Assembly (NCBI GenBank): GCA_948567375.1 | Contig: OX419755.1 | Coordinates: 20,600,517-20,664,516 of the forward strand | Reading direction: 5' to 3' | DNA length: 64,000 bases | Source of the DNA: Lunularia cruciata | Taxonomy: Eukaryota > Streptophyta > Marchantiopsida > Lunulariales > Lunulariaceae | Notes under the pieces: generated by a model | The model's database searches: none | Seen by the model: the letters and a program-made list of their open reading frames with translations, nothing else | Told to the model about the DNA's origin: nothing | Program-made: the position numbers and the translations under genes | In this document: positions 46,601 to 58,207 of the stretch, piece by piece | Position numbering within the stretch: the first letter of the stretch is position 1 | Layout of the letters: every line of letters begins with the position of its first letter

Positions 46601-48693
46601 GTAACTAGATGGATCTATTCACTCAAATAAGTAGTTTTTTGAAGATTGATATTATTGAACTTTCAGTGAATTTGTTACATATATGATTAACGTACGTAAG
46701 TTATACTTACTCATCAGTTAGGAATTATAAGTATAAGACTTAACTTGATTGGCAGCTATGACTAAAATCTACAGAATAGTCAATTGGGAAGGAAAAGAAG
46801 TACTATATTGGTTGTAAATTACTAGAGGTCTATCTTGGTACCAAGGTAAGAAAAATAAACCTTTGTTAATTTTATCTATGCATTTATGAACATCTCATCA
46901 AATATATACAGCTTATTAATATATCTATAACTCTTGTTTGGTTTGCTAATGATGATGTTGTTGTACGTTCAATTTTCTTACATATAGCTCTTGGTCAAAA
47001 AATAACTTGTAATCTTTAGACTCTTGTACTATTAATCTATGTTGTACCAAAGGTACTCTTCATAAATCAAGTAAAACATAAGGTTAAGAGATTGACGGGT
47101 ATACCTTTGATCAATATAAAGTTATGAAGAAAGACAATGTACCTCTAATCAAGTACTAATCCAGCTGACTAGATCAATAAACTTGACATCAAATAATTTT
47201 TGCCTTTTTTAGAAAATAGGAGACTAAATCTCTAAATATAGGTTTATAACAAAAAGGTGTTATCCTAAATAATCAAAAATACTTTAATAGATTTTTATAA
47301 AGAGAAAAAACCTCTGTCTTTAATAATGAAGATTTTAGGTAGAAATGCATCCCTAGGAACAAAGTTCTAATGGGGAGTTAATTATTAGACTTGTATCCTC
47401 TTGCTTGGTTGATCTTATTTTCTTAGAGTATTTCTCAATAAGGCCCTTATTACTGGGTTTGGTTCTACCTTCTTGGGTATAGTCATGGGGAGTTAGATAC
47501 GTTAAATCTTTTAGCTTATTCATGTTGAGTATGCAAAAGCTATGATTTGAGAGTTTAGATCCATTTATATGTTTATTTAATTGTTTCTTTTCATTACGGG
47601 GATAAATTACTGATACATATGAATCAGATAACATCTCATTTCAGAAATATGAATACTTCTTATTTTATTGTAAGATCACATTGTGATGTTGAGCTTTATG
47701 AGATCCTTCCATTGATAAAGAATACATTTTTTCGCATATTCATAAATGGTGTTGATGCTTCTTACAATCAATCATCATCTCTAGATGCTCATCTCTAAGG
47801 ACTCATATTTGTTTCCTTAATTGTCTAAGTGATACATGATCAAAGGACTTTATTTCAATAGAATGGATTTGAAGGAAACTACTTTGATCTTCAACAAATC
47901 TACTTCAATTAAAAAAGTCTCAGCATACTAACTAACTAGCAAAGGACAATCAAAATCTTTATTTCCAATGTTCATCTCAACCTCCACTCTCAATAATTGT
48001 CTAGAAACTCTTACTATTTTTCTTCATGCATTGTTTCTAACCAACCTTTCTAAGACTCACACTTTCTTTTTCAGGTATTACTTCTTACTTCCCATAATGG
48101 TGCATTATCTTCATACATGTGGTGAGGTGAACAAAGATGTTTGAGCAAAGCTTGCAAATTAAGAGGTCAATCCGATATCCATATTTTCAATTTCGACTTG
48201 AGATTGTTAGAAAACAAAAACAAAACGTATACTAATAAATAATATGCATGAAATTCTACTTTCAATCAACATGAAAAGTCCTTAAATAAAGACATCCAAG
48301 AGTAATGGAAAACCAAACAAACTGTTAATTTCAAATTCAAATTCCAAGTTCGAGTTTTATAACTATAAACATTGAAACCTTCTTCAAAACGTAATGTATA
48401 GAGAGGTATAGTTGTAAACTTTCCTTCAAATGTAAATATAAAAATTACCGCCGACGACTTACCGACAGACTTGCGAATCCTACGAGACAGGATATGCAAC
48501 TTTACATGAGAATGACTACGGGATTGAGCATTCTGTCTCCCCTCAAGTCACGAACGACCATCTATCTATGGAGGAGCCTACAGACCCATTTCAGTGCTGC
48601 GAGAGCTCTAGATTGCATTAAATCTGAGGCGGAAGTGACCAGGTGCACTGAATAAGAATGTACGAACTGTAGTCTCTCCTTTTCATTCGACAT
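43612..48693. other. AT-rich intergenic region with LTR fragments
   Basis: 43612-44150 is probably the promoter of the SCCPDH-like gene. Beyond it, to ~48500, the sequence is AT-rich and lacks genes. It holds an LTR fragment related to element C (45108-45480), flanked by two copies of a ~115-bp sequence (44955-45070 and 45505-45610, both with TTCATGTATGACTTATGTGT). 45780-48200 shows nothing I can name. Confidence 0.55.
45108..45480 (+). repeat. Solo LTR fragment related to element C
   Basis: Aligns with 56505-56890, for example GTGGGACCCACCATCACTT versus GGGGCCCACCGTCACTT and the shared TTCTTGGCTATGG / TTCCTGGCTATGG block. Here almost every CG of the other copy reads TG or CA, a classic methyl-cytosine decay signature. 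Confidence 0.75.
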
Positions 48694-50983
48694 ATGTTCG
48701 AATTGACGACGAGACGACAGAAACAAGTTATTGGATTCGTTGGAGTTAAAACGAGAAGAATAGATATGTGGGTCCAAACATGTTTTGCAACAGCGTGCCC
48801 TGTTCTGAATCCGGTTTGCAAAGCATATCGATTGTCTTCCCAGAAAGCAGAGCTTGAAGCATGGAGGGTGCATTTTGTAGCTCCATCGACAAATGGTGCT
48901 GCATCCAGGTATGGGAAATGGATGCAGCTTGAATTTGCTGGGTTGTTCCGAAGTCCGAGGAAATGCGCGCCTAGGAAAGTGGGTGCTAGCAGAGCTGCAG
49001 CGATGAGTAATTCCGCCTCAAGGATTTTACGAAGTGTGAATGCAGTCAAGCCTGATGATAGTGAAAGAGGAAAAAGCGTACAGGACGAGTCAGTGAAGAT
49101 TTTGGATATGGAGGGGTACTTCAGTGGGGAGAACGATAAAGTGGCCAAGTTTTGCGAGCAACTTAAAGATCAGTGCCACAAAGTTGGATTCTTCTACGTC
49201 AAGAATCATGGGCTGTCTGAGGAGCTTTGTGATTCAATGCTGGAGATGGCGAGCAGATTTTTCGATCTGTCTGATGAATCGAAGGTTCATGCCAGTCCCT
49301 ACAATTTTCCTGGATATATTCTGAAATCTTATACAGACAGGGAATGCATTGAAATGGGTTTGGGCACTATTTCCTAGCATTATACCTGGAATCGTTGCAA
49401 GGGAAGTAAGATGTGTGACCATGTGTACCAGATGGAACTGGACTATAAAAATTCTGCTCAATTCAGGGGATACATGAAAATTGGTGCAGAAAATACAGCC
49501 GGAGTTACAGATTTTCGTGAACAGATTGAAATTGGACCGGATGAACCAGAGGATATTGACGTCGTAGGTAAGCTCTCGAGTCTCTCCCACTTTGGATCTT
49601 TGGATCTCCTGGTAAACGTTGGTGTAATATGTCAACGACGATCCCTGTTGGTTTTGCAGATGAGAAGGAGATCAAGCTGGTACATCCTTTCTACCGCCGT
49701 TTGCGGGGACCCAACCAATGGCCACCAGAAGATACCCTACCTTCTTTCCGACGACAGACACAGGAGTTTATGCACAAAATGAATGAACTCTCCATGCATC
49801 TCATGCAGGCTTTGGCAGTTTCTCTTGGTTTGGGAAAGGAGTACTTCGACTCCACTTTTCTGCACATGCCTCACTACCAAATGAAGGTAAGAGTGTAGAA
49901 TGAACTCTACGAACTTATGGCTCACCGGTGGTGCAACTAAATTCAGAGGGAGGGGCCATAATTTGGATTGTGTTTAATGTCCTGCCATCACTGAAGTTCT
50001 TATGGAACCATTCAGGTGGTGAGGTATCCTCCAAAGCCAGAGTGTGAAGATGCCGGGGACATTGGTATGCTTGGGGTTGGTGCACACAGCGACAGTGGTT
50101 TCTTGAGTCTTCTCCTCCAGGATCACGTTGGTGGTCTTCAGGCAAGTGCTTGTATGACTTCAGCTTGAGTCATTTACTCTACTCACCTTTCTAAGGGACG
50201 TAACTGTCCATGAGAACATACTCGTATTCACTTGGTTCGCGAAAGATTTTGTATGAAGTATGGTAAAGGAGAGATGGAGAATTATGGTAAGGGGGATGAA
50301 ATGCAAATCGATTTCCGGAAGAAGTTTGAGAGATACACAGTCGAATATATGCAAGCAGGAAAGGTACTGGGGGCAGGTCACTGGAGCTACAAGCAGAGCA
50401 CCTTTTAATTTTATGTGGTTCTCTGAAACAGAAGACAGAGCTGTTGATTATGATCCAGAGAGAAAAGGTGCCAAGAACTGAAAGAAATCTTCTAATTACA
50501 TAATCATAACATAGTGGAACTGCAATGTTCCAGGCGCAAACTACAGATGGGAAGTGGATCGATGTTCTTCCGGAACGGGGAACCTTTGTCGTCAATCTTG
50601 GGGAGATGCTCCAACTTGCTACAGGTGGATACTACTTGGCCACCGTCCATCGTGTGGTGAGCCAGTCTGGAAATAAATCCCGTTACTCTGTACCGTTCTT
50701 CTTCAATCCTCGTTTGGACACTGATATTAGAGCCTTCAACATAGTGAAGAGTGGGGTTGAAATCAGCGGGGATAAATCGCCGCCCGTAAGAGTTTCTCTT
50801 GGAGGGCTGTCAACTCATGGTGGTGGGAACAAGTTGCTGCCAGTCTTTGGGCAAAATGCTTTCAAAAGTTTCGTCAGAAGTCATGTAGATGTTGTGCGGA
50901 AGCATCATGAGGACTTAGTGCAAATAGATGGCAGCATAGCACTTTATAAACTTGAACTGGACTTGACAAGTGAGATACTGTAA
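48694..50983 (+). CDS. 2-oxoglutarate/Fe(II)-dependent dioxygenase (isopenicillin-N-synthase-like)
   Basis: Exons: 48694-49284, 49432-49567, 49660-49886, 50016-50141, 50534-50983; phases agree (509 aa from the first Met). The enzyme family couples 2-oxoglutarate decarboxylation to substrate hydroxylation using Fe(II). An N-terminal DIOX_N region contains G-F-F-Y-V-K-N-H-G-L. The iron triad is H and D in G-A-H-S-D-S-G-F and the distal H in A-T-V-H-R-V; R-Y-S-V-P-F-F is the 2-oxoglutarate-binding block. The first ~100 residues precede the domain and may be a plastid targeting sequence; alternative starts are 48766 (485 aa) and 49003 (406 aa). Intron 4 has a GC donor (CAG/GCAAGT). Substrate unknown. 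Confidence 0.88.
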
Positions 50984-51389
50984 ATATAATAAGGTAATGC
51001 AGCTTTTAGACAGGTATTACCCGGTAGAAGCACAAGGATCTTTCAAGGGCCTTAATTTAGCTGGAAAATACCAGCTGATGATACTCTGTTGGGCTGTTGA
51101 AAATATATAACATTTAGTATACACGGGGTTTGGCAATGCTGTAACAGACTTTTCATGTTGGGCTATGTAAGAAAGTTGAAACATGTTGAATACTGGTCTC
51201 GTGATGGCGTTAAGCGCAAATGTCTCACAGATTTTCCATGGCTTAGTAGGGATCTCGCAGCCCCTAATCTGAACTGAAAATTGTCTCAACTATTTCAATT
51301 TCGTTCTCTATTGGCAGCCACTGAGAATCAGTGCGACTAAATCTGAAATGGATCCAAATGGATCTTCCTACTTCGATGATTCGTATTTT

Positions 51390-52060
51390 CTACTTCGATC
51401 TTCGATGATTCTCCTCTGCGGTCAATTTCAGATGCTATCCTGTCACGGTTCGCCCCAACCCAGCCAAGATACCATCCACTCCTCTCACAGTTCGTTCCAC
51501 CCGAGCCATCTTCCACTAAAGCTCTGTTTTCCTACTCGCTCGATGATTCTCCTCTGCTTTCAATTTCGGATGTTTACTGTCTTTGTTCTAGAAGCTGTCT
51601 TTTTTTCTGTTACATGATAGGTACAATATTCACTGCAGATGATTCCTCTTTGCTTTCAATTACAGATGTTACCTCTGTTTTTGTTCTAGAATACGGTCTG
51701 TTTCTCTTACATGAGACATACTAGTTCACTGCAGACGATTCTCCTTTGCTTTCAATTTCAGATGTTTTCTCTGTTTTTGTTCTAGAAGACTGTATTTTTT
51801 TCTCTTACATAATGCATAACAAGATACCATCCAGTCCTCTCGAACCATTCTCCATTAAAGCTCTGTTTTACTACTCGTTCGATGATACTCCTTTGCTTTC
51901 AATTTCAGTTGTTTAGTTTGCTTTTGATCCAGAAGACTGCTTTTTCTCTTACATGATGCATACAAGTTCACTGTATATGATTCTAAACCTCTGATTTTGT
52001 TCCGGAAGACTTCTTTTTCTCTTACATGATGCATACTAGTTCAGATGCTCCTCATGAAAT
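51390..52060 (+). repeat. Degenerate tandem repeat with higher-order structure
   Basis: A unit of about 90-110 bp containing GATTCTCCTTTGCTTTCAAT, then TTTGTTCTAGAAGACTG and TTTCTCTTACATGATGCAT, recurs at least five times with heavy divergence. A second motif (GATACCATCCA...AAAGCTCTGTTTTCCTACTCG) appears at ~51467 and ~51832, about 365 bp apart, suggesting a higher-order unit of roughly three to four basic units. Confidence 0.75.
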
Positions 52061-54557
52061 GTATCAATTTCTGTTCCTACTTCTTTTCCCCCCTCTTTTC
52101 TTATTACGTGATACACACTAGTTCGCTGCAGATAATCCTATGAAATGCATCAATATACGTTTCTGCTTTCTATCAATCCGCGAATCTTATTTCTCTTCTT
52201 TAAATTACATAATGCATAGTAGGTCACGGCAGATGTTCCGCTACGTATTTTCCTTGCTTAGATTACCTTCCATTCAATCTAAATCAATTGAATTGAAGGT
52301 TGATTCCGTTCATGCTTACATTGCATTACTTCCATATGCATGTTTTCAGTTCGTATCGGTGCTCTACCCCGTTCTTCGAACGACTTCTGGTCCCATGTTC
52401 CAAATATGAAGACTGAAGAACTTCTCCACCTACTGGTTAGTCAGCCGATAATGCATGAAACGCATTTAGAAACAAGAGAAGAGATGTTCAAGGCGTAACA
52501 TTGATTTCTTGAATCCTGCCCCTTATACATTTCAATTCCACTGGCTAGTTCAGGATGTTCGGCCACAGAATTAAGATATGCAATTTCTGCAACTAATTCC
52601 TATGTGTTTCTAAAGTTTTCTTGCTTTAACATCTTCTCGAGGTGACGCCTGCAAATTTTTCCTGGTACCCATGCAATCGAGTCCTTTCTACATTAAACGA
52701 CCATAAGCAAGACGCTTTTCCAGGAATTGATCGTCATTCAAAACTACCATGCCTTCCATTGCTTGACAGAGGACCTGCAGTCGATCTCCGCTCTGATCAA
52801 TATGGGGCCTTCATGGAGTAACGACTGTTCCCAAGAGCTTCCAAGTATTGCAAGTAATGAAGTTGCCTAAAGATAGCTTTCCCTCTCCACTCGTAGCTAT
52901 ACGGTCCGTAGGCCCTTTTGCCAAAGGCAAGCTTTCATTGCAATCAGGAGCTCTAAAAGTTACCATCGCCACACCTTAGGTCACGTACATAAGTTGACAG
53001 AGAACAAACCTGTTGCAAGTGAGCACAAGCGGCAGGCGGCAGAACAACTTGTTGCAGCCTAGATGGTAACTCCGGTTGCGTTTGTGAATACTTGAGACAT
53101 AAGTTGAAACACCGAGTCGCATATATATCCCGCCGCTAGCGCGGTCACAAAAATCCAAGAGCTCATGAACATTACGACAAATGGAAGTATCCCCGGTTTG
53201 GGAGTGGCCAACGTCCACATGATTGGAGACTAACTAGGTTAACATCCTGTTGAGGTCTTTTTCACGAGGAAACAAGGGAATAACTACCCATGAGGGCCCA
53301 CTGAATTCTCACCTTCAATACATGTGCTAAAGATCGTCCATCCACAGAGGTTAGATTTGAGCTGGAGAAAGTACCATGACGTCTAACAGTCCGATATGCA
53401 TATATTGAGGACCCCACGCAAATAACTGGTTTGACAACAATGACCAAACAAGAAAACACACAAATGTCGACAATTACCCACTACTTTAAGATTAAAATAT
53501 TGTCCAATTAGGAACCCAATTGCAGTCACACGGCCAGGATGGCACAAACAAGACAGCAAATAAACAAATCCATGTGGAAGTGCTCGAATTACGGTCCCAC
53601 CCACCTTTGACAAATGGAGGAAGAGACAAACAATGTTTAGGAGACGTAGGACCTGGAAACAGCACAAAGAGAGCCGATGGTGCGCTCTTTCACAGCCAGG
53701 CCGCTTTTCAGGGGACAGTAGAAGGAAGAAGGGGTGGGGAAATGAGCCAGCTTCCTTCCTTACTTTCTAACACGCTTTCGTCGTCGCTATTCACTCCTTT
53801 CTCCTTTGGTTTACTTCCTGCTCATCGTCACTTTCCCTGGACCCAAGGTTTCCCAAGGTTCCTTGCAATGACATTCATTCCTAAAGGTTTTGGGTTGTGA
53901 CTCATCACACTTCCAATTCCACTCTACATTGGACTTGGTTTGCTTGCCGCCATGGTCAATATTCTGGTAAGCTTCCTGCACCGTATGTGTTCGGCGACAA
54001 AAGCGATGCTGTCGCCAGGACATTCGAATTAACCAGAAAATCCTCCCTCGCAGCTTGACAACGTAGGAAGGTATCTATAAAGAAGATGTAGAATCTCCTC
54101 TACGTTACTTATCCAATAAACAGAGTGTTGCTTGGGTGGATTACTACGGGTTCCCGTCACTTTGACAACTATGACTGTACTCTCTTGTAAATTGCTTCCA
54201 TGCTTGTGTGTGCTAAGATTCGTTTTCCCATTCCAGCTTGAGAACAACAGCTTTATTGATATTTTACATTCAACTGTTTAATGAATAGATCAGAGCCCTA
54301 CAAGCCTCTTTTAGAATGAGACCTCTTTATATTCCCTATCGTCTTGTGTAACTCCATGCAAATGGCTCTATCTGTTTGATTGATCATCGCCCAACATGAT
54401 CATGCACACCAGCAAAAGAAAGAGCACCAACGTAGCTTCTACGTAGGGAGAAGTCTTGTCCACTAAGTTCTTTTCGAAGGAAGCTTTACTTATTTCCTCT
54501 TTTTAGCCATCACACGTTGTTTCCCATACAAGACAACTTCATCCTCTTTTCGCTTGG

Positions 54558-54560
<3 letters not shown>

Positions 54561-54607
<47 letters not shown>
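54561..54607. repeat. (AG)n microsatellite
   Basis: An uninterrupted AG run of about 23 units. Confidence 0.97.
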
Positions 54608-54612
<5 letters not shown>

Positions 54613-56504
54613 CCCACCTTGAAAGTCACTGAGAGAAGTGAACTAGTTCGTGACCTCTTCTGGAGACTTGGCCAGCGACACGCTTCCTCAAATCGTGGAA
54701 CAATTCATGCCTTGGTTTTGTGGTGATATCCTATGCAGTAACAGAGAGTTCATGCTGCACAACCCACCCACGAATCAACGCTTGTGTAGACGAATGTGAA
54801 TGAGATTAGTAAGGAGTCCTTGAGTGAACATTTAGACCGCTTTCTCTTTTACGCCGAGGACCTCACAAATCACATATTCAAACAATTACTTAGTTGCTTA
54901 CTTACAACACGACATCTTCTTTACAATCTTGGCTATATGTACACTGGTCAATGTAACTAACATTACTAACCCTTCATTTACTGCTGACTTGTATCACCTC
55001 CACAATCAGATGCCCATGTATTTCCAATCTAAACTTGTACTATAGATTTTCACGATCCCTATCAATTCGTAGCTTAAGAAAAGTTTCCCGCAACCTCCTC
55101 CACTATAACATCCTCCGCCTCCACATTTCCTCCCCGTACTTCTCCTTTACCGATACTAATGGGGCCTAGCCCCATTCTACCTCTTTCGTCTCTCCCTTGT
55201 AAGGCTTGATGGGGTCTTCCCATCCTTCTTGTGTTGTATGTGGGCGCCTTCTCTCTCACTTCTCCTTTCCCGGTATTTCATGTTCATGTGCCTTAATCTT
55301 AAACGGCCAAGAGTAGGTGCAAGCCGATGGCAATTAGACGATGGGGCTTTGGCACCTGAAATACCAGATCCCAAGTGGTTATCCATCCTCCGAGAGGGGA
55401 AATTAACACTCGATCGAAAACCATCGAAACACATCCAATATTCTGGCCCGAAATGAGGTGATGGAATGAGATGGGATAGGCTGGGGAGAATCTAGAGGAA
55501 AATCGGTAGGCAGAAGTGAACTCAATCTCATCCACCGCAACCTAGTCCATGCAACTCAATCCAACTCAATGAAGCTACTGAATTCCTTGCGACCCGCCCC
55601 ATTGATAGTTTGTAATGTGCTCCAGTGAACGTTGAGTGCTGATCGATGAGCTATGCCCAGGGGCTGATGTGCAGGAAAGAACTTCGGAACTCGCCTACGA
55701 GAAGTCTTGGCTCAGTAACCGCGGTCCGTCCCACAACCTCAGAGAAGACTCTACCTGGTCGAGTATATTAACTCCTGGTTCGACAGACGTCTTAACATTT
55801 GCTTCGTTGTCCTATGGGTCAAAGTAGAAAAGACGATTTTCGTTACAACTTTTTGATCAATAAATTAACACATGAATCTCAAAAGTACTTCAAGATTTTT
55901 GATGGTCTTATATGATGTACAATTCATGCATTTCTGGAACAAATTCCAGACAGATACGAAGTCATGATAACTGTCTTCCATTCTTCTTGCCATTTTATTT
56001 TTCCTGCTCAATAAGGACCAATTTCCCTCCACACAAGGCAGGCTCCCCTGTGTTGAGAGAGACTTGTTTCCAACCTTGGGAGTTGTGGTCAAATTCACAC
56101 AACTATGCTTTACTCAATGGCCCGAGACCGTGGTCTTGGGATGAGTCAACCTCACATGAGGATACTCAAGCCGCGGTTGCCACAGGAACAATCACGAGCT
56201 AACTACAGTAGTTCGTGACTGGGATATGGTCAACCACATCCGGGTTCAAGTCCTCCAGTTCACCGAGCGTGTACTGTAGGTACGCCGACCCGGTCAACTT
56301 GAAGTGTGCTATTCCCTTCTTCTTATTGCTCTATACATTGTCTTGTGTGAGATTACTTCAATATTAAGTCGATAGATAGGGTGGATATCCTTGAAACTAA
56401 GGAAAGTGGCCCTAAGTTGAATTGCCTAATATGAACCATGAAATCGTTGCACCATGTTGAAAAAGTAAATGGGGATGTAGGTTGTCATGCCATTTGTAGT
56501 TCCG

Positions 56505-57848
56505 GAGTTCTAGTGATAATAATTAGAGTTATTCTAGTAGTTTTTCAGAGACTACTTTCCGACGGTTAGATTTTGTGTTCGGGGTACTGACTTCACGGTG
56601 GGGCCCACCGTCACTTTGCACCGTTTGCACCGTTGAGTGTGCCGTCAGCGGGACCGTTAGGGTTTCAGTGCTAGCTCGAGTCCAGGGGGTATAGTTTCGA
56701 AGTGAGTTCCAGAGAGCTCACTTCTCTGATGTTAAGCCTTCGAGTTCCTGGCTATGGTGTACAGAGGCCGCCGAGCGTCACCTGGATTCTCTATGCTTGA
56801 GTGGGTGTGGCTTGACTGTAATCAGTGCCTAGTTGTTGGCAGTTTATAAAGTGAGAGATCAAGTACTGATCTGAGTTGAGTTGAGTTGAGTTGAGTTGAG
56901 TTGAGTTGAGTTGAGTTGAGTTGAGAGTGTTAAGCAATCTGATTACATGAGAGAAGTGAAGTCAGGGGGAAATCGGGTGTAGGAACGTTGAGTGTTGATG
57001 GTATCTCCAAGCTCGGTGGATCGTGGTAGCTCGATTCAAGTTCAATGTTTCCCTAGTGTGCAGAAGCTCGTTCAAGTGATGCAGATTTGGCAGTTAGGCG
57101 GATGGTGTGCGGAAGCGCTGGCCAAATTTCGAGCAAAGAAGGAGCAATTTTCGAGCAGTGTTGTGATTTTGAGCTCAAGAGGTGAAGGCAGGACCAATTT
57201 GCTACGAGTTGGGCTCAAAAAGTCAAATTGAAGGTGGAGTTGGGAAGCTCTTCTCATTAAATTGTGATTTGGAAAAACTTGTTTTGTCAATTTGGCTCGA
57301 GTGGAAAGTTAGCGGGGGATTTGGCGGACAGCCATGTTTAGGGTTTACATCAGATTTTGGGCCAGATTTGGAGGAGTTTTCATTGTTTGGCCAGATTTGG
57401 AGGACATTTGCTAGTTTGGAGGACTTTTGCAGATTTGAAGAAGTTTTGCCAATTTTGGAGGAGGTTCGAAGTGGCAACAAAAAAGGCCTCATTTTGGCGT
57501 TTAGAGGCTTCGAGGCATAGGGCTGTGGGCTATGAGAGGCTACGAAGGCCTAAAAGGGCCAGCAAGCCAACTTGCTGGTGTGAGGCTAGCTAGTTTAGAG
57601 TAGATCTTGGTCATTGGTTGGCAAAATCTGCCTTTCCTACTAGATTGTGCGTAACAGGGTTTGACCCCTAGATCTCTTGTTCCTAGACTGGTGCCCTAGC
57701 CAACTTGTCCACCCTCACTTGTTGTCCTAGGGACTATGCCACTGTTATCTATACACATGTAGCTTTGGCTAGGAGAGGCAGTTTGATCCCATTCTTGGTG
57801 ATCCTGGTAGCTTAGGACTTAGATACAAACTGCTCTTATGTCAAATGC
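56505..57848 (+). repeat. Candidate 5' LTR of element C
   Basis: The left part (to ~56890) recurs at 45108-45480. A possible end is ATGCCA near 57848, followed two bases later by TGGTGGCAGAG, which could be a primer-binding site. Internal degenerate GATTTGGAGGA repeats lie at 57360-57480. The 3' LTR is outside the window, so both ends are provisional. Confidence 0.35.
56871..56925. repeat. (TTGAG)n pentanucleotide microsatellite
   Basis: About eleven perfect copies of TTGAG inside the presumed LTR of element C. The homologous site at 45470 has only one or two, so it expanded after the copies diverged. Confidence 0.95.
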
Positions 57849-58207
57849 CAAATGGTGGCAGAGTTAGTCCCGTGTTGTGTTATGAGATGGAGGGTTTTCA
57901 TTTAGATTTCCTGTGATTGGATTCCCTCCATTCTCTACTTTCTGTTTGTGCACCACGTTTGTGTGAGGTGCCCTGACTTTTGAGCATTGGTGCTCTAGTG
58001 TGCTCTCGGTGGTGAGGCTTGAGTGATGAACAGTCAGACTACCTTTGTTTCTCTCTAGTGAGGCAGGAAGTGATGACCTGCAGACCGTGAGAGTGCGTGT
58101 TATGATGGCAGGTTACAGGTTGCCCTTTCCCCTAGTGTAGTTATCTCGGTTAGAGTTACATTAGTGGGTGGTGCTTTGGTGGTGTTGGCACGTGGTGGTG
58201 TTGGCAC

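Larger units (their letters stand above)
50984..56504. other. Gene-free region with tandem repeats
   Basis: After the dioxygenase 3' flank come a degenerate tandem repeat (51390-52060) and a GA microsatellite (54561-54607). Short open frames (52976-53218, 53520-53900, 55229-55456) lack family resemblance or codon support, and I leave them out. No gene is recognised up to the start of element C. Confidence 0.55.

Noticed and set aside
49915..50145. Minus-strand ORF opposite the dioxygenase
   Set aside because: It is a shadow of exon 4 on the other strand, with no homology.
55074..55456. Short ORFs on both strands
   Set aside because: Overlapping frames on opposite strands, no domain and no splice support; treated as chance.
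56217..56264. GGGTTCAAGTCCTCC looks like a tRNA B box
   Set aside because: No matching A box at the right distance and no 7-bp acceptor stem; not a tRNA gene.
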